From positions 1 to 63,825 of the forward strand of contig JBNKBG010000003.1 of assembly GCA_050287105.1 (NCBI GenBank): a DNA stretch of 63,825 nucleotides. Reading direction: 5' to 3'. Source of the stretch: JAPHTQ01 sp050287105 (lineage in GTDB: Bacteria; Pseudomonadota; Gammaproteobacteria; Thiohalomonadales; Thiohalomonadaceae). Each line of letters opens with the position of its first letter. The first letter of the stretch is position 1. Both the position numbers and the translations under genes were made by a program. Under the pieces are notes generated by a model. The model saw only the letters and a list, made by a program, of their open reading frames with translations. It did no database searches and was not told where the DNA came from. Below, piece after piece: positions 45,806-55,200 of the stretch.

Positions 45806-47206
45806 TTAGTCTCTGCGCCAGGTTGTTCCCTGCGGTCCATCCTCCAGAACGATGCCCTGCTCCTTGAGCAGGTCACGGATGCGATCCGACTCGGCCCACT
45901 CCTTGTTGCGCCGCGCCTCCAGGCGGGCCTCAATCAATGCATCGATCTCCTCATCGGAGGGACCACCACTCGATTCACCACGCAGGAACTGCTCTGGTTC
46001 CCTCTGCAGAAGACCCAGCATCGCTCCAAGCTGACGGAGCTGCTGCGCCAATGCTGTCGCATCGCCCACGGCTCGCTGCCGGTTAATCTCATGGGCCAGC
46101 TCGAACAGTACCGCCAACGCCTCGGAGGTGGCAAAGTCCTCATCCAGCGCGGCAAAGAAACGACGGCTGAAGTCGTTCTCCTCAATCGCCGTCTCACCCT
46201 GCAGTTCAAACCCGCGCAAACTGTTGTACAGACTGGTCAGTGCGGCCTTGGCATTATCCAGGTGCTTGTCCGAATAGTTGAGCGGGCTGCGGTAATGACT
46301 GGTGAGGATGAAGTATCGGATCACTTCCGCATCGTAACGACCCATTACGTCACGGATTGTGAAAAAATTCCCCAGCGATTTGGACATCTTTTCGTTGTCG
46401 ACGCGGACGAAACCGTTGTGCAGCCAGTAGTTAACGAACTTGCAGCCGCAGGCACCTTCGGACTGTGCGATCTCGTTTTCGTGGTGCGGGAACTGGAGGT
46501 CCAGACCGCCGCCGTGGATATCGAAGTGTTCACCCAGGGCATGCACCGACATGGCGGAGCATTCGATATGCCAGCCGGGACGCCCCTTGCCCCAGGGAGA
46601 ATCCCAGCTCGGTTCACCGGGCTTGGCCGCTTTCCACAGGACGAAATCGAGCGGGTCATCCTTGGCCTCGTCCACCGCCACCCGTTCACCGGCGCGTAGG
46701 TCATCCGGGTTCTTGCCGGAAAGCTTGCCGTAGCCGTCGAAGCTGCTGACGTCGTAATAGACATCGCCATTGCGCGCCGGGTAGGCATGCCCCCTCTGCA
46801 CCAGTTGCTCGATCATTTCGATGATTTCGACCATGTGCAGGGTTGCACGCGGCTCCTGATCCGGACGCGCTACGCCCAGGGCATCTGCATCCTCATGCAT
46901 GGCGGCGATAAAGCGCCCGGTGAGGTCGTTGAAATCCTCACCATTCTCATTGGCACGGGCGATGATCTTGTCGTCGATATCGGTGATGTTGCGGATATAG
47001 GTAACATGCGCATCACCATAGATATGGCGCAGGTAGCGGTTGATCACGTCGAACACCACCAGCACCCGCGCATGACCGATGTGGCAGAAGTCGTAGACCG
47101 TCATGCCGCAGACGTACATCCGTACCCGTTGCGGGTCGATGGGGACGAAGGACTCAAGTTGTCGGGTCAGGTTGTTGTATACCTTGAGCTGGTGCGGATA
47201 TGCCAT
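45806..47206 (-). CDS. cysS: Cysteinyl-tRNA synthetase
   Basis: Charges tRNA-Cys. 466 residues. The zinc/HIGH region CGMTVYDFCHIGHARVLVVFD in part (CGMTVYDFCHIGHAR), the WHIECSAMS and HHENEIAQSEGA elements with zinc ligands, and KMSKSLGNFFT are all present. It is the upstream neighbour of the sensor module and lies in the conserved cysS-ppi-lpxH region. Confidence 0.97.
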   Translation of the reverse strand: MAYPHQLKVYNNLTRQLESFVPIDPQRVRMYVCGMTVYDFCHIGHARVLVVFDVINRYLRHIYGDAHVTYIRNITDIDDKIIARANENGEDFNDLTGRFIAAMHEDADALGVARPDQEPRATLHMVEIIEMIEQLVQRGHAYPARNGDVYYDVSSFDGYGKLSGKNPDDLRAGERVAVDEAKDDPLDFVLWKAAKPGEPSWDSPWGKGRPGWHIECSAMSVHALGEHFDIHGGGLDLQFPHHENEIAQSEGACGCKFVNYWLHNGFVRVDNEKMSKSLGNFFTIRDVMGRYDAEVIRYFILTSHYRSPLNYSDKHLDNAKAALTSLYNSLRGFELQGETAIEENDFSRRFFAALDEDFATSEALAVLFELAHEINRQRAVGDATALAQQLRQLGAMLGLLQREPEQFLRGESSGGPSDEEIDALIEARLEARRNKEWAESDRIRDLLKEQGIVLEDGPQGTTWRRD

Positions 47207-47299
47207 GCCAGGGGTCTCTTTCGGGTTGCTACACGGTTTGGGCTGGGCCAGCCGCGCATGTTAGCCCAAAAGCTGCGGCGGCGACAAAGGCGCTCCGCT

Positions 47300-48265
47300 T
47301 CAGTGGTGGATTTTCTTCTCCAGTTTTTCCAGGCGCTGCTCAATGCGACCGATGCTATCACCAATCTGACGCAGGGTTTGCAGTAGTTCCTGCTCATTTT
47401 TGGCTGCAGATTGCCCCTTATGTCCCATGTGCCGCCCCTCCTCGTGCTCCCTGCGCTCCATCTGGCTAAGTCGTTGCTCGAACGACAGCAGGTCCCGATC
47501 GAGGCGGTTCACCGAGCTGTGGATATCCAGCTCCTCGTGGGTCATCTTCTCCATATCCTCCTCCAGTTCCGCCTCGACCCGACTCACGTCGCGGCCGATG
47601 AAGAAGGAGGAGAAGTTAGCGGTCATCAGGGAGAACAGCGCCACCCCCATCAGGATCAGAAAGGCAGCAAACAGTTTGCCCATACCCGTGGTCGGGACAA
47701 TATCGCCATAGCCGACGGTGGTTACTGTGACCCAGGCCCACCAGATCCCGTCCCAGGGGGTTTTAACACCCGGTTCAATGGCCGACATCAACAGGCCAGC
47801 GAGAACAATCACCACCAGCGCCACCGCCAGGGTGGTACCAAGACGGTTATGGGCAAGAAACTGGCGCACATTACCGGAGAAACGGAACAGTAGTCCGACC
47901 AGTAGCAGCAGTCGCAGACTCCGCAGCACCCCGGTCAGCGGGGTAAAATTCCACACCATCGGCACGCCACCGGCAATAATCACCAGATTCATCCAGTTGC
48001 GGCGCAGGTAACGCGATTTGTCGTCAACCAGATAGGTCAGGACACTGGTCTCCAGCAGAAACACTATCCAGATCGCCCAATCGCCCAGATGGCTCTGTAG
48101 CGGGGTAAGTAACCCCTTTACCTCCATAAACCAGTGCACCGGGATCCACAGGGTCACCAGCAACACCGGGATCTCGAAACGCTTGGCCCAGCGTATTGCA
48201 TCGCTGTTTTCGTCGTCCTCGACACCGGCCAGGCCGAGCCAATAGTGCATTCTGAAAGTTGTCAT
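47300..48265 (-). CDS. Voltage-gated-type potassium channel family protein
   Basis: Six membrane segments with a pore loop and the selectivity filter TVTTVGYGDIVPTTGMG, the potassium-channel signature. The S4-like segment (GVLRSLRLLLLVGLLFRFSG) has spaced arginines. A C-terminal coiled coil rich in E, R and H follows (VEAELEEDMEKMTHEELDIH, then repeated heptads to LEKLEKKIHH), likely for oligomerisation. The start is uncertain: ATG 48265 is chosen, while a TTG at 48292 would add nine residues. It lies between cysS and ppiA without a known link to either. Confidence 0.88.
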   Translation of the reverse strand: MTTFRMHYWLGLAGVEDDENSDAIRWAKRFEIPVLLVTLWIPVHWFMEVKGLLTPLQSHLGDWAIWIVFLLETSVLTYLVDDKSRYLRRNWMNLVIIAGGVPMVWNFTPLTGVLRSLRLLLLVGLLFRFSGNVRQFLAHNRLGTTLAVALVVIVLAGLLMSAIEPGVKTPWDGIWWAWVTVTTVGYGDIVPTTGMGKLFAAFLILMGVALFSLMTANFSSFFIGRDVSRVEAELEEDMEKMTHEELDIHSSVNRLDRDLLSFEQRLSQMERREHEEGRHMGHKGQSAAKNEQELLQTLRQIGDSIGRIEQRLEKLEKKIHH

Positions 48266-48391
48266 TGTTTTGAAATACCCGTAATCGCTCAATTACCGCC
48301 GAGCGGGACACGCAATCGATTGCATGTTGCCTTTCTCCCCGCCCCTGGAACCTATATCATTCCACTTTTTAGCACACACCGGAGATCCAGT

Positions 48392-48994
48392 ATGAAGAAA
48401 CTGTTGCCCCTGCTCATGTTGCTGTTTGTCGCAGCCTGCAATAGTGAGGTATCCGATGCGCCAGAGTCCAGCACCAATCCACGGGTTCTGATGCAAACCA
48501 GCATGGGCGAAATCGTGATCGAACTCTATCCCGACAAGGCCCCCAAAAGCGTAGCCAACTTCCTGCAGTATGTGGATGACGGTTTCTACAACGGCACTAT
48601 TTTCCACCGCGTCATCAATGGTTTCATGATTCAGGGCGGTGGTTTCACCCCGGACATGGTCCAGAAACAGACCCGCGCCCCGGTGATGAACGAGGCAGAC
48701 AACGGTCTGCGTAATACTGTTGGCACTATCGCCATGGCCCGGACCATGGATCCACACTCGGCTACCTCCCAGTTTTACATCAACGTTGCCATGAACAGTA
48801 CGCTCGACTTCCGTGAAAAGACTCCCCGCGGCTGGGGCTACGCGGTATTCGGTCGTGTGGTAAAGGGCATGGACGTGGTCAAGGCGATCAAGAGCACCTC
48901 GACCACCAGCAAGGGCATGTACCGCGACGTACCAGCCACCCCTATTATGATCAATAACGTCTCCCGCCTTGGCGCGGGTGCAGCAAAAAACTGA
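48392..48994 (+). CDS. Cyclophilin-type peptidyl-prolyl isomerase, lipoprotein
   Basis: 200 residues. A lipoprotein signal with lipobox LFVAAC precedes a cyclophilin domain (MQTSMGEIVIELYPDKAP; FHRVINGFMIQGGGF; SQFYINVAMN). The Trp of the active site is present near WGYAVFGRV. GGAG eight bases upstream sets the start at 48392. It resembles periplasmic PpiA but is anchored. It is followed by a second, cytoplasmic cyclophilin 10 bp later. Confidence 0.92.
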   Translation: MKKLLPLLMLLFVAACNSEVSDAPESSTNPRVLMQTSMGEIVIELYPDKAPKSVANFLQYVDDGFYNGTIFHRVINGFMIQGGGFTPDMVQKQTRAPVMNEADNGLRNTVGTIAMARTMDPHSATSQFYINVAMNSTLDFREKTPRGWGYAVFGRVVKGMDVVKAIKSTSTTSKGMYRDVPATPIMINNVSRLGAGAAKN

Positions 48995-49004
48995 GGAACG
49001 AACA

Positions 49005-49502
49005 ATGATCAAACTGAATACCAACTTCGGCACCATCACCCTGAAACTCGATGCGGATAAAGCCCCGGTTACCGTGGAAAATTTCACTAACTATGTGAAA
49101 GAGGGTTTCTACAACGGCACCATCTTCCACCGCGTGATCAACGGTTTCATGATCCAGGGCGGCGGTATGGAGCCGGGCATGAAAGAGAAATCGACCAGGG
49201 CACCGATCAAGAACGAAGCAGACAACGGTCTCTCCAACGAAACGGGCACTATTGCCATGGCCCGCACCAATGACCCGCACTCTGCCTCGGCCCAGTTCTT
49301 CATCAATGTCAGCAATAACACCTTCCTCAACCATCGTGCCCCGACCCCGGAAGGTTGGGGTTATGCGGTATTCGGCAAGGTGGTGGACGGAATGGATGTG
49401 GTAGAGCGGATCAAGGCGGTCGCAACCGGCAACGCAGGCTTTCATCAGGATGTACCGGTTGAAGATGTCATTATCGAAAGTGCCGAGGTGGTTGAAGAGT
49501 AG
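49005..49502 (+). CDS. ppiB: Peptidyl-prolyl cis-trans isomerase B (cyclophilin)
   Basis: 165 residues, the usual cytoplasmic PpiB length, starting MIKLNTNFGTITLKLDADKA, with no signal peptide. FHRVINGFMIQGGGMEPGMK, SASAQFFINVSNN and WGYAVFGKVVDGMDVV mark the active site. GAGGAACG precedes the ATG. It and the preceding lipoprotein cyclophilin share long identical stretches, which suggests duplication. lpxH follows, as in E. coli ppiB-lpxH. Confidence 0.95.
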   Translation: MIKLNTNFGTITLKLDADKAPVTVENFTNYVKEGFYNGTIFHRVINGFMIQGGGMEPGMKEKSTRAPIKNEADNGLSNETGTIAMARTNDPHSASAQFFINVSNNTFLNHRAPTPEGWGYAVFGKVVDGMDVVERIKAVATGNAGFHQDVPVEDVIIESAEVVEE

Positions 49503-49511
49503 GCCGCCGAC

Positions 49512-50228
49512 GTGTCTACCCTGTTCATCGCCGATCTGCACCTGAGTGCGGAACGCCCGGAAACCATTCGCCTGTTTCTCGACTTCCTTGCTGGCGAGGC
49601 GCGCCAGGCCGAGGCACTCTATATCCTCGGCGACCTGTTCGAGGCCTGGTTGGGTGATGACCTTGTCTTGCCCGAATACGCCCCGGTGCTGGATGCGCTA
49701 CGCGGCCTGAGTGAAAGTGGGGTCGACATCTATGTCATGCATGGCAACCGTGATTTTCTGCTCGGCAAGGCGTTCGAGCGGATGAGCGGTTGCCAGCTTA
49801 TCGACGACCCCCTGTGCATCGATCTCTACGGCACCCCCACCCTGCTGATGCACGGCGACCTGCTCTGTAGCGATGACCTGCCCTACCAGGCGATGCGCCA
49901 GCAACTGCGCAATCCGGCCTGGATCGACACCTTCCTCGCCAAACCGGTGGAAGAGCGTATCGCCTTTGCTCGCGAGCTGCGGGAACGCAGCCGCCGGGAG
50001 ACCGGGGAAAAGACAGAGAGCATCATGGACGTCAATCCACAAACCGTGGTCGACACCCTGCAGAGACACCGGGTTACCCGCCTGATCCACGGCCACACCC
50101 ACCGCCCGGCGACCCACTGCCACGCGCTGGCGCAGGGTAACGCCACCCGCTACGTGTTGGCCGAATGGGAGGAACACGGTTCTGCGCTGCGCTGTACCGC
50201 CGATGGCTGCACCACCCTGCGGGTGTAA
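49512..50228 (+). CDS. lpxH: UDP-2,3-diacylglucosamine diphosphatase
   Basis: Fourth step of lipid A synthesis, releasing UMP. 238 residues with the calcineurin-type metal motifs LFIADLHLSAERPE, GDLFEAWLGDDL, HGNRDFLLG and HGHTHRPATH. The start codon is GTG, nine bases after the ppiB stop, so translation is likely coupled. Signatures match LpxH rather than LpxI. Confidence 0.95.
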   Translation: MSTLFIADLHLSAERPETIRLFLDFLAGEARQAEALYILGDLFEAWLGDDLVLPEYAPVLDALRGLSESGVDIYVMHGNRDFLLGKAFERMSGCQLIDDPLCIDLYGTPTLLMHGDLLCSDDLPYQAMRQQLRNPAWIDTFLAKPVEERIAFARELRERSRRETGEKTESIMDVNPQTVVDTLQRHRVTRLIHGHTHRPATHCHALAQGNATRYVLAEWEEHGSALRCTADGCTTLRV

Positions 50229-50318
50229 CGCAGTGGTAACCCGCTCCTGCTCCATCACTTAAGCCTCCGCTAAGGCAGGCCGACAACAATAGCCGTGATC
50301 CCTTATACTCAACGCACC

Positions 50319-51722
50319 ATGCGACCTCGATCTCACCACACACTCCTGTTACTCGTGATCACGCTGCTGCTTGGCGCGTGCAGTTCCGGTAATAACGAAC
50401 TGGAGCGGGTCAAAAACAGCGGTAAACTCACGGTCCTCACCCGCAACTCCGGCACCACCTTCTACGAAGGGCCCTACGGCCCCACCGGGCTGGAATATGA
50501 CCTGGCCAAGGGCTTTGCCGATGAGTTGGGGGTCGAGTTGAAGATGAAGGTAGCGAGCAATGTCAGTGAGGTGCTGGAGCAGCTACGGGGCCGGGATGCC
50601 GACATGGCCGCTGCAGGGCTGACCGCCACACGCACACGCCAGACCTGGGCACGCTTCACACCCGCCTACCAGCACATCACCCAGCAGCTGGTCTATCGCG
50701 TTGGCGGCAACCGCCCGGAAAACCTGAAAACCCTGAATGGCACACTCGAGATCACCTCGCGCAGCAGCCATGAAGAGCAGCTGCGCAAACTCAAATACCT
50801 CTATCCCGACCTGACCTGGCAGACCAACAAGGACGCCGAGAGCGAAGAGTTGCTCACCATGGTGTCGGAAAAACAGCTCGACTACACCATCGCTGACTCC
50901 AACGAGATCGCCATCAACCAGCGCTACAACCCCGAGTTGCGTGTCGCTTTCAGCATTACCGAACCGGAACCCCTGGCCTGGGCCTTCCCCCGGATGAAGG
51001 ACGACAGCCTCTATCAGGCAGCCAGCGACTACATCACCCGGATACAGAGTAGCGGTGAACTGGCGCAGCTCATCGATCGTTACTATGGCCACCTGAAAAA
51101 ATTCGACTACGTTGACACGGTCACCTACCTGCGCCACATCGAGACTCTGTTACCCAAATACCGCAAGGTATTCGAATACGCCGCGGAGGAGTTCAAACTT
51201 GACTGGCGGCTACTGGCCGCCACCGCCTACCAGGAGTCCCACTGGAACCCGAGGGCAGTCTCCCCCACCGGGGTACGTGGACTGATGATGTTGACGACCA
51301 AGACCGCCAGGGAGATCGGGGTAGACAAGCGCACCGACCCGGTACAGAGCATCCGTGGTGGTGCCCTCTACCTCTCGCAACTGCGGGATAAACTCCATCC
51401 ACGTATTCAGGAACCGGACCGCTCCTGGCTGGCACTGGCCGCGTATAACATCGGCTATGGCCACCTTGAAGACGCCCGCATCATCACCCAGAATCGGGGC
51501 GGCAATGCGGACAGCTGGAAGGATGTTAAAGAGAATTTGCCGTTGTTGCGCAAGCGCAAGTGGTACAGTAAAACCCGGCACGGATACGCCCGCGGCAACG
51601 AGCCGGTGATCTACGTAGGGAACATCCGTCGCTACTTCGATCTATTGGTGAACGCCCTGGGACAGGAAAATCCGGATACGCCAGTCACCCGTGCGCTGGA
51701 GATCACCAGCCCGACACTCTGA
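50319..51722 (+). CDS. mltF: Membrane-bound lytic transglycosylase F
   Basis: 467 residues. A lipoprotein signal with lipobox LLLGAC is followed by a family 3 solute-binding-type domain (LTVLTRNSGTTFYEGPYG and YDLAKGFADELGVEL), a regulatory domain in MltF, and a C-terminal SLT domain with catalytic glutamate in AYQESHWNPRAVSPTGVRGL and then LALAAYNIGYGHLEDARI. The start at 50319 is favoured over GTG 50295 because it gives a normal signal peptide. Its stop lies two bases from the convergent tadA stop, with no terminator in between. Confidence 0.93.
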   Translation: MRPRSHHTLLLLVITLLLGACSSGNNELERVKNSGKLTVLTRNSGTTFYEGPYGPTGLEYDLAKGFADELGVELKMKVASNVSEVLEQLRGRDADMAAAGLTATRTRQTWARFTPAYQHITQQLVYRVGGNRPENLKTLNGTLEITSRSSHEEQLRKLKYLYPDLTWQTNKDAESEELLTMVSEKQLDYTIADSNEIAINQRYNPELRVAFSITEPEPLAWAFPRMKDDSLYQAASDYITRIQSSGELAQLIDRYYGHLKKFDYVDTVTYLRHIETLLPKYRKVFEYAAEEFKLDWRLLAATAYQESHWNPRAVSPTGVRGLMMLTTKTAREIGVDKRTDPVQSIRGGALYLSQLRDKLHPRIQEPDRSWLALAAYNIGYGHLEDARIITQNRGGNADSWKDVKENLPLLRKRKWYSKTRHGYARGNEPVIYVGNIRRYFDLLVNALGQENPDTPVTRALEITSPTL

Positions 51723-51724
51723 GC

Positions 51725-52189
51725 CTAGCGACGCCGCTTGAAAAACTCCTGCAACAGCGCCCCACTCTCTTCCGCCAACACCCCGCCACTCACCTCGCAG
51801 CGATGATTCAATGAGTCGCTCTGCAGCAGGTTGAAGACCGAACCGGCCGCACCGGTGCGCGGATCGGCAGCCGCGTAAACTACCCGCGCCACCCGAGCAT
51901 GGACCAGAGCTCCGGCGCACATGGGACACGGCTCCAGGGTGACATACAGGGTAGTCCCCAGAAGACGATAGTTTTCCATTGTTTTGCCTGCGGCACGCAG
52001 CACCCGCATCTCTGCATGGCCGCTCGGGTCATTTTCCGCAATGGGCCGGTTCCAGCCCTCGGCGATCATCTCACCATCCTTCACCAGCACGGCACCTACC
52101 GGCACCTCGCCCTCACACGCGGCCTGCTGCGCCAGCGTCAGGGCACGGCGCATCCAGTAGGTATCGGGCGATTCAAGTTCGTTTTTCAT
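51725..52189 (-). CDS. tadA: tRNA adenosine(34) deaminase
   Basis: Converts A34 to inosine in tRNA-Arg(ACG). 154 residues starting MKNELESPDTYWMRRALTLA. Zinc and catalytic motifs GHAEMRVLRAAG and LEPCPMCAGALVHARVARVV are intact. The start at 52189 is set by homology; a frame extending to 52531 would run antisense-overlapping into the cytochrome gene end and is rejected. Confidence 0.94.
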   Translation of the reverse strand: MKNELESPDTYWMRRALTLAQQAACEGEVPVGAVLVKDGEMIAEGWNRPIAENDPSGHAEMRVLRAAGKTMENYRLLGTTLYVTLEPCPMCAGALVHARVARVVYAAADPRTGAAGSVFNLLQSDSLNHRCEVSGGVLAEESGALLQEFFKRRR

Positions 52190-52234
52190 AGTGCAAATAA
52201 CCTTGCCACGGAATCCAGAAAAAAACACGAAAAA

Positions 52235-52266
52235 AAGCCCGGTGACTGGCAGGACACCGGGCTTTA
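52235..52266 (-). terminator. Terminator of the 33-haem cytochrome gene
   Basis: On the reverse strand AAGCCCGGTG-TCCTGCCAGT-CACCGGGCTT is followed by a T tract. It sits about 20 bases past the cytochrome stop and isolates that gene from tadA. Confidence 0.9.
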
Positions 52267-52283
52267 CGTCGGTAACGCGAAGT

Positions 52284-55200
52284 TTACCAGCTACTGCTAC
52301 TGACTCTATGGCAACTGCCGCAGTTGTAATATCTCGAGCCGAGGGGATTGCCATGCTCCCTTGTCCCATCCGATGCATGGCAGGCCGCACAGGTTGTTCC
52401 ATAGGTGGCATGAGGGAAGCCCGAAATATCTGCATTTGGCGGCGAGTCATCGTGACATTGCACACATGATGAAATACGCCGTGTGCTGTGGTCACCAGGA
52501 TAGCCATCATTGGAGATGTGGTTGTAGTCAACCGCCGACCAGGAACTGGTGCTGGTGTGGCACGATGCGCACGCGGCTACGGAAGTCACGAAGTGATTCG
52601 ACGATTTCGGCGTAACAACATGGGCGGCGTTACTGCCATCGTGATTGCCATCGTGACAGCTCTGACAGCTTATGGATGTGACCACCGAGTGATCCATTGA
52701 TGCATTGGCGAAGGTCCCACCAGCACTCCTGTGGCAACTGTAGCAGTTGATCTCACCGGATTGGCCAATGATCGGAATGTGGGGCAGCGGGTTTGGATCG
52801 TCAGTGATGTCGACCACACCGGATGTACCTGCCGCATGACAACCGGAAGCGGCACAGCCAGTGGTCACGCCCGTATGATCGAAGCCGCCAGTGGCATTGG
52901 TTGCAAAGGTACCCTCAGTGGAGTGGCAGGCACCGCAATCTGCATTAGTCACCGGATGCGAGGCCGATTTGCCAATGGCGATGGTGTTATCGTGGCAGTC
53001 CATACATTGCCTGCCAATCATCTCAGTACCGGTGTGGTCGAAGCTGCCTCCGGCGAACGACGAGGCTGTTGGCGGATATCCCGCGTGACAGACGCTACAG
53101 TCGCGAGTCGTCGGCAGATGGTTGCTGTGTTTTCCTGTCGCCACCAGACCATCATGGCAACCGGCACAGGCCAATCCATGATTAACCCCACCAACATCCA
53201 GTGTCGTGTGATCGAAGCCAGCGATAAAACTGCCACCAGTCTGGTGGCAATCCTGGCAGCTATCGGACGTCGGAGGATGCGCCCCGCTTTTTCCCACAGG
53301 TTGAACCGTATTGCCATCAACATGACAACTCACGCATTGCTGTGCCTGAACCGCTGGATCCAGGTGGTTGACCGGATTGATCTCAGCGAAGCCCCCTGTT
53401 GTTGTGTGACAGGCATTGCACTCCCAGCCACTGGAGTTCGCCGTGCTATGCGTAGAAGTGACTGGTGAGGAATAGAACGTGGCCGCATAAACCGCATTGT
53501 CGTACAGACCATTGTGGCAACTACTGCAACCGGTTGTGTAGGCGGGATGAACCGCACTGACAAACCGGGTGGCAGTGGTAAAGCCACTTGAGCTTGTACC
53601 ATTAATGCCGGGCCCATTGAGGGTACTGGTGTGACATGCGCTGCAGTCAGCCGTCGTAGGAATGTGGCTGTTAGGTGCCGCGATCACGACGACGCCGTCA
53701 TGCGGCAGGCCATCATGGCAACTGGTGCAATTGTTGCTGATACCTGCGGCCGCATGGTCAAAGGTATCTAATGCGAAACTGCTGAATCCTGTGCCGTGAC
53801 AAGCGAGGCAATCCTCCCCCGGAGTGGGTAACGGGACATGAGTCACGGAGCGACCGAGTGCAGTCGTTCCATCGTGACAGGAGACGCAGGTCGGTGTTGA
53901 GACAGTACCGATAATACTCACCGCAGAATGATCAAACGCCCCACCTGCGAAGGTATCCAGTTGCGGGTCATGGCAAACACTACATTGCGCCGTTGTGACC
54001 AGATGGCTGACTGATTTGCCTGTCGCAGTCGTACCGTCATGGCACGAATTACAATCGGTAAATGCATCGAAGCCGCTGTGATCAACAGTAGCCAGACCAA
54101 AACTCCCGCCAGCTGTATGGCAGTCGTCACACGGCTGCCCAGCCGCAGCGGTATGAATATCTTCGAGAGGTTGCGGATAGAGCGGCGTAGTGGGTATGCC
54201 TGGCGCAGTGGTACCGTCATGGCAATCCGTGCATTGCTTACTTGTCACATCGGTAGAGGTGTGATCAACGAAACCGCCTATAAACGATGAGGTGTGATGG
54301 CAATCGCTGCAATCGGAAGACACCGAAGTGCTGATATGGTTACTGCTCATGCCTGTAGCGTTTAATCCGTCGTGGCAGGATTTACAGGCGATGGGATGAC
54401 GTGCCAGCACACCGTGATCAAACAGGCCATTCAAATTGAACGTGGTCGTGCTATGGCAAAGATCACACGCCTGAGTGATATTTCCTGTATCCGGGTGAGG
54501 ATTGGGGGCCGAATTTTTACTAGTGATTGCTGAGTTCAGACCATCATGACAACCGACCATACCGCAACTACCTGGTGTAACCGCGTAGTGATTAACGAAG
54601 GGTGAAGCGAATGTCGCCGTGGTGTGGCAATTATTGCATTCCACAGACACCGTTGGGTGTCCCGGTGGGTTAGGTGCAGAATCAGTACCCGGCGCAACAA
54701 CACCGTTGTGACAGGCCGAACACGGCGAGGAAGTATTCGTGTGGTCGAAACTACCGTCCGGATTGAGAGGAAGGAAACTGGTGGTCGTATGGCAATCACT
54801 GCACTCTTGCGTGGTCTCGATGTGAGCCGCAGATTTTCCAATAGCGATGACACCATCATGACAGTCGCTACAAGTCCCGAATATTTCCCGGTGATCAACA
54901 AAGCTTACTGCGGTAAATCCTATCGGGGAGTGGCAGGTCTGACACGAATCACTTGTCGCAATGTGTGTACCTGATTTGGCCGGAACGGATGAATACCTTC
55001 CTGAGTGACACACAGAGCAATCATTGGAGAGCCCCCCATGAAACGGGTAACGGTGTGCCGCAGGATTGGCCGCATAATCCGGGTTGAGTGTGGCATTATC
55101 AAGCGCCACCACCATGGCCACTGCACGTGGGCTTGATACCCCACGTGAGCTAACCACCAGTTGTACCGCATACGCACCGGCCACATCAGGCACGAATGTC

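Noticed and set aside
51725..52531. 268-residue form of TadA
   Set aside because: The N-terminal 114 residues would overlap the terminator and the cytochrome 3' end; the homologous start is at 52189.
52731..53468. 245-codon forward frame inside the cytochrome gene
   Set aside because: Antisense to the haem repeats; repetitive codons keep several frames open. The reverse-strand protein has 33 haem motifs, signal peptide and terminator.
52284..55040. Regularly spaced repeats resembling a CRISPR array
   Set aside because: The repetition is in codons for CxxCH and H motifs, of varying spacing and sequence, and stays in frame; it is a protein repeat.
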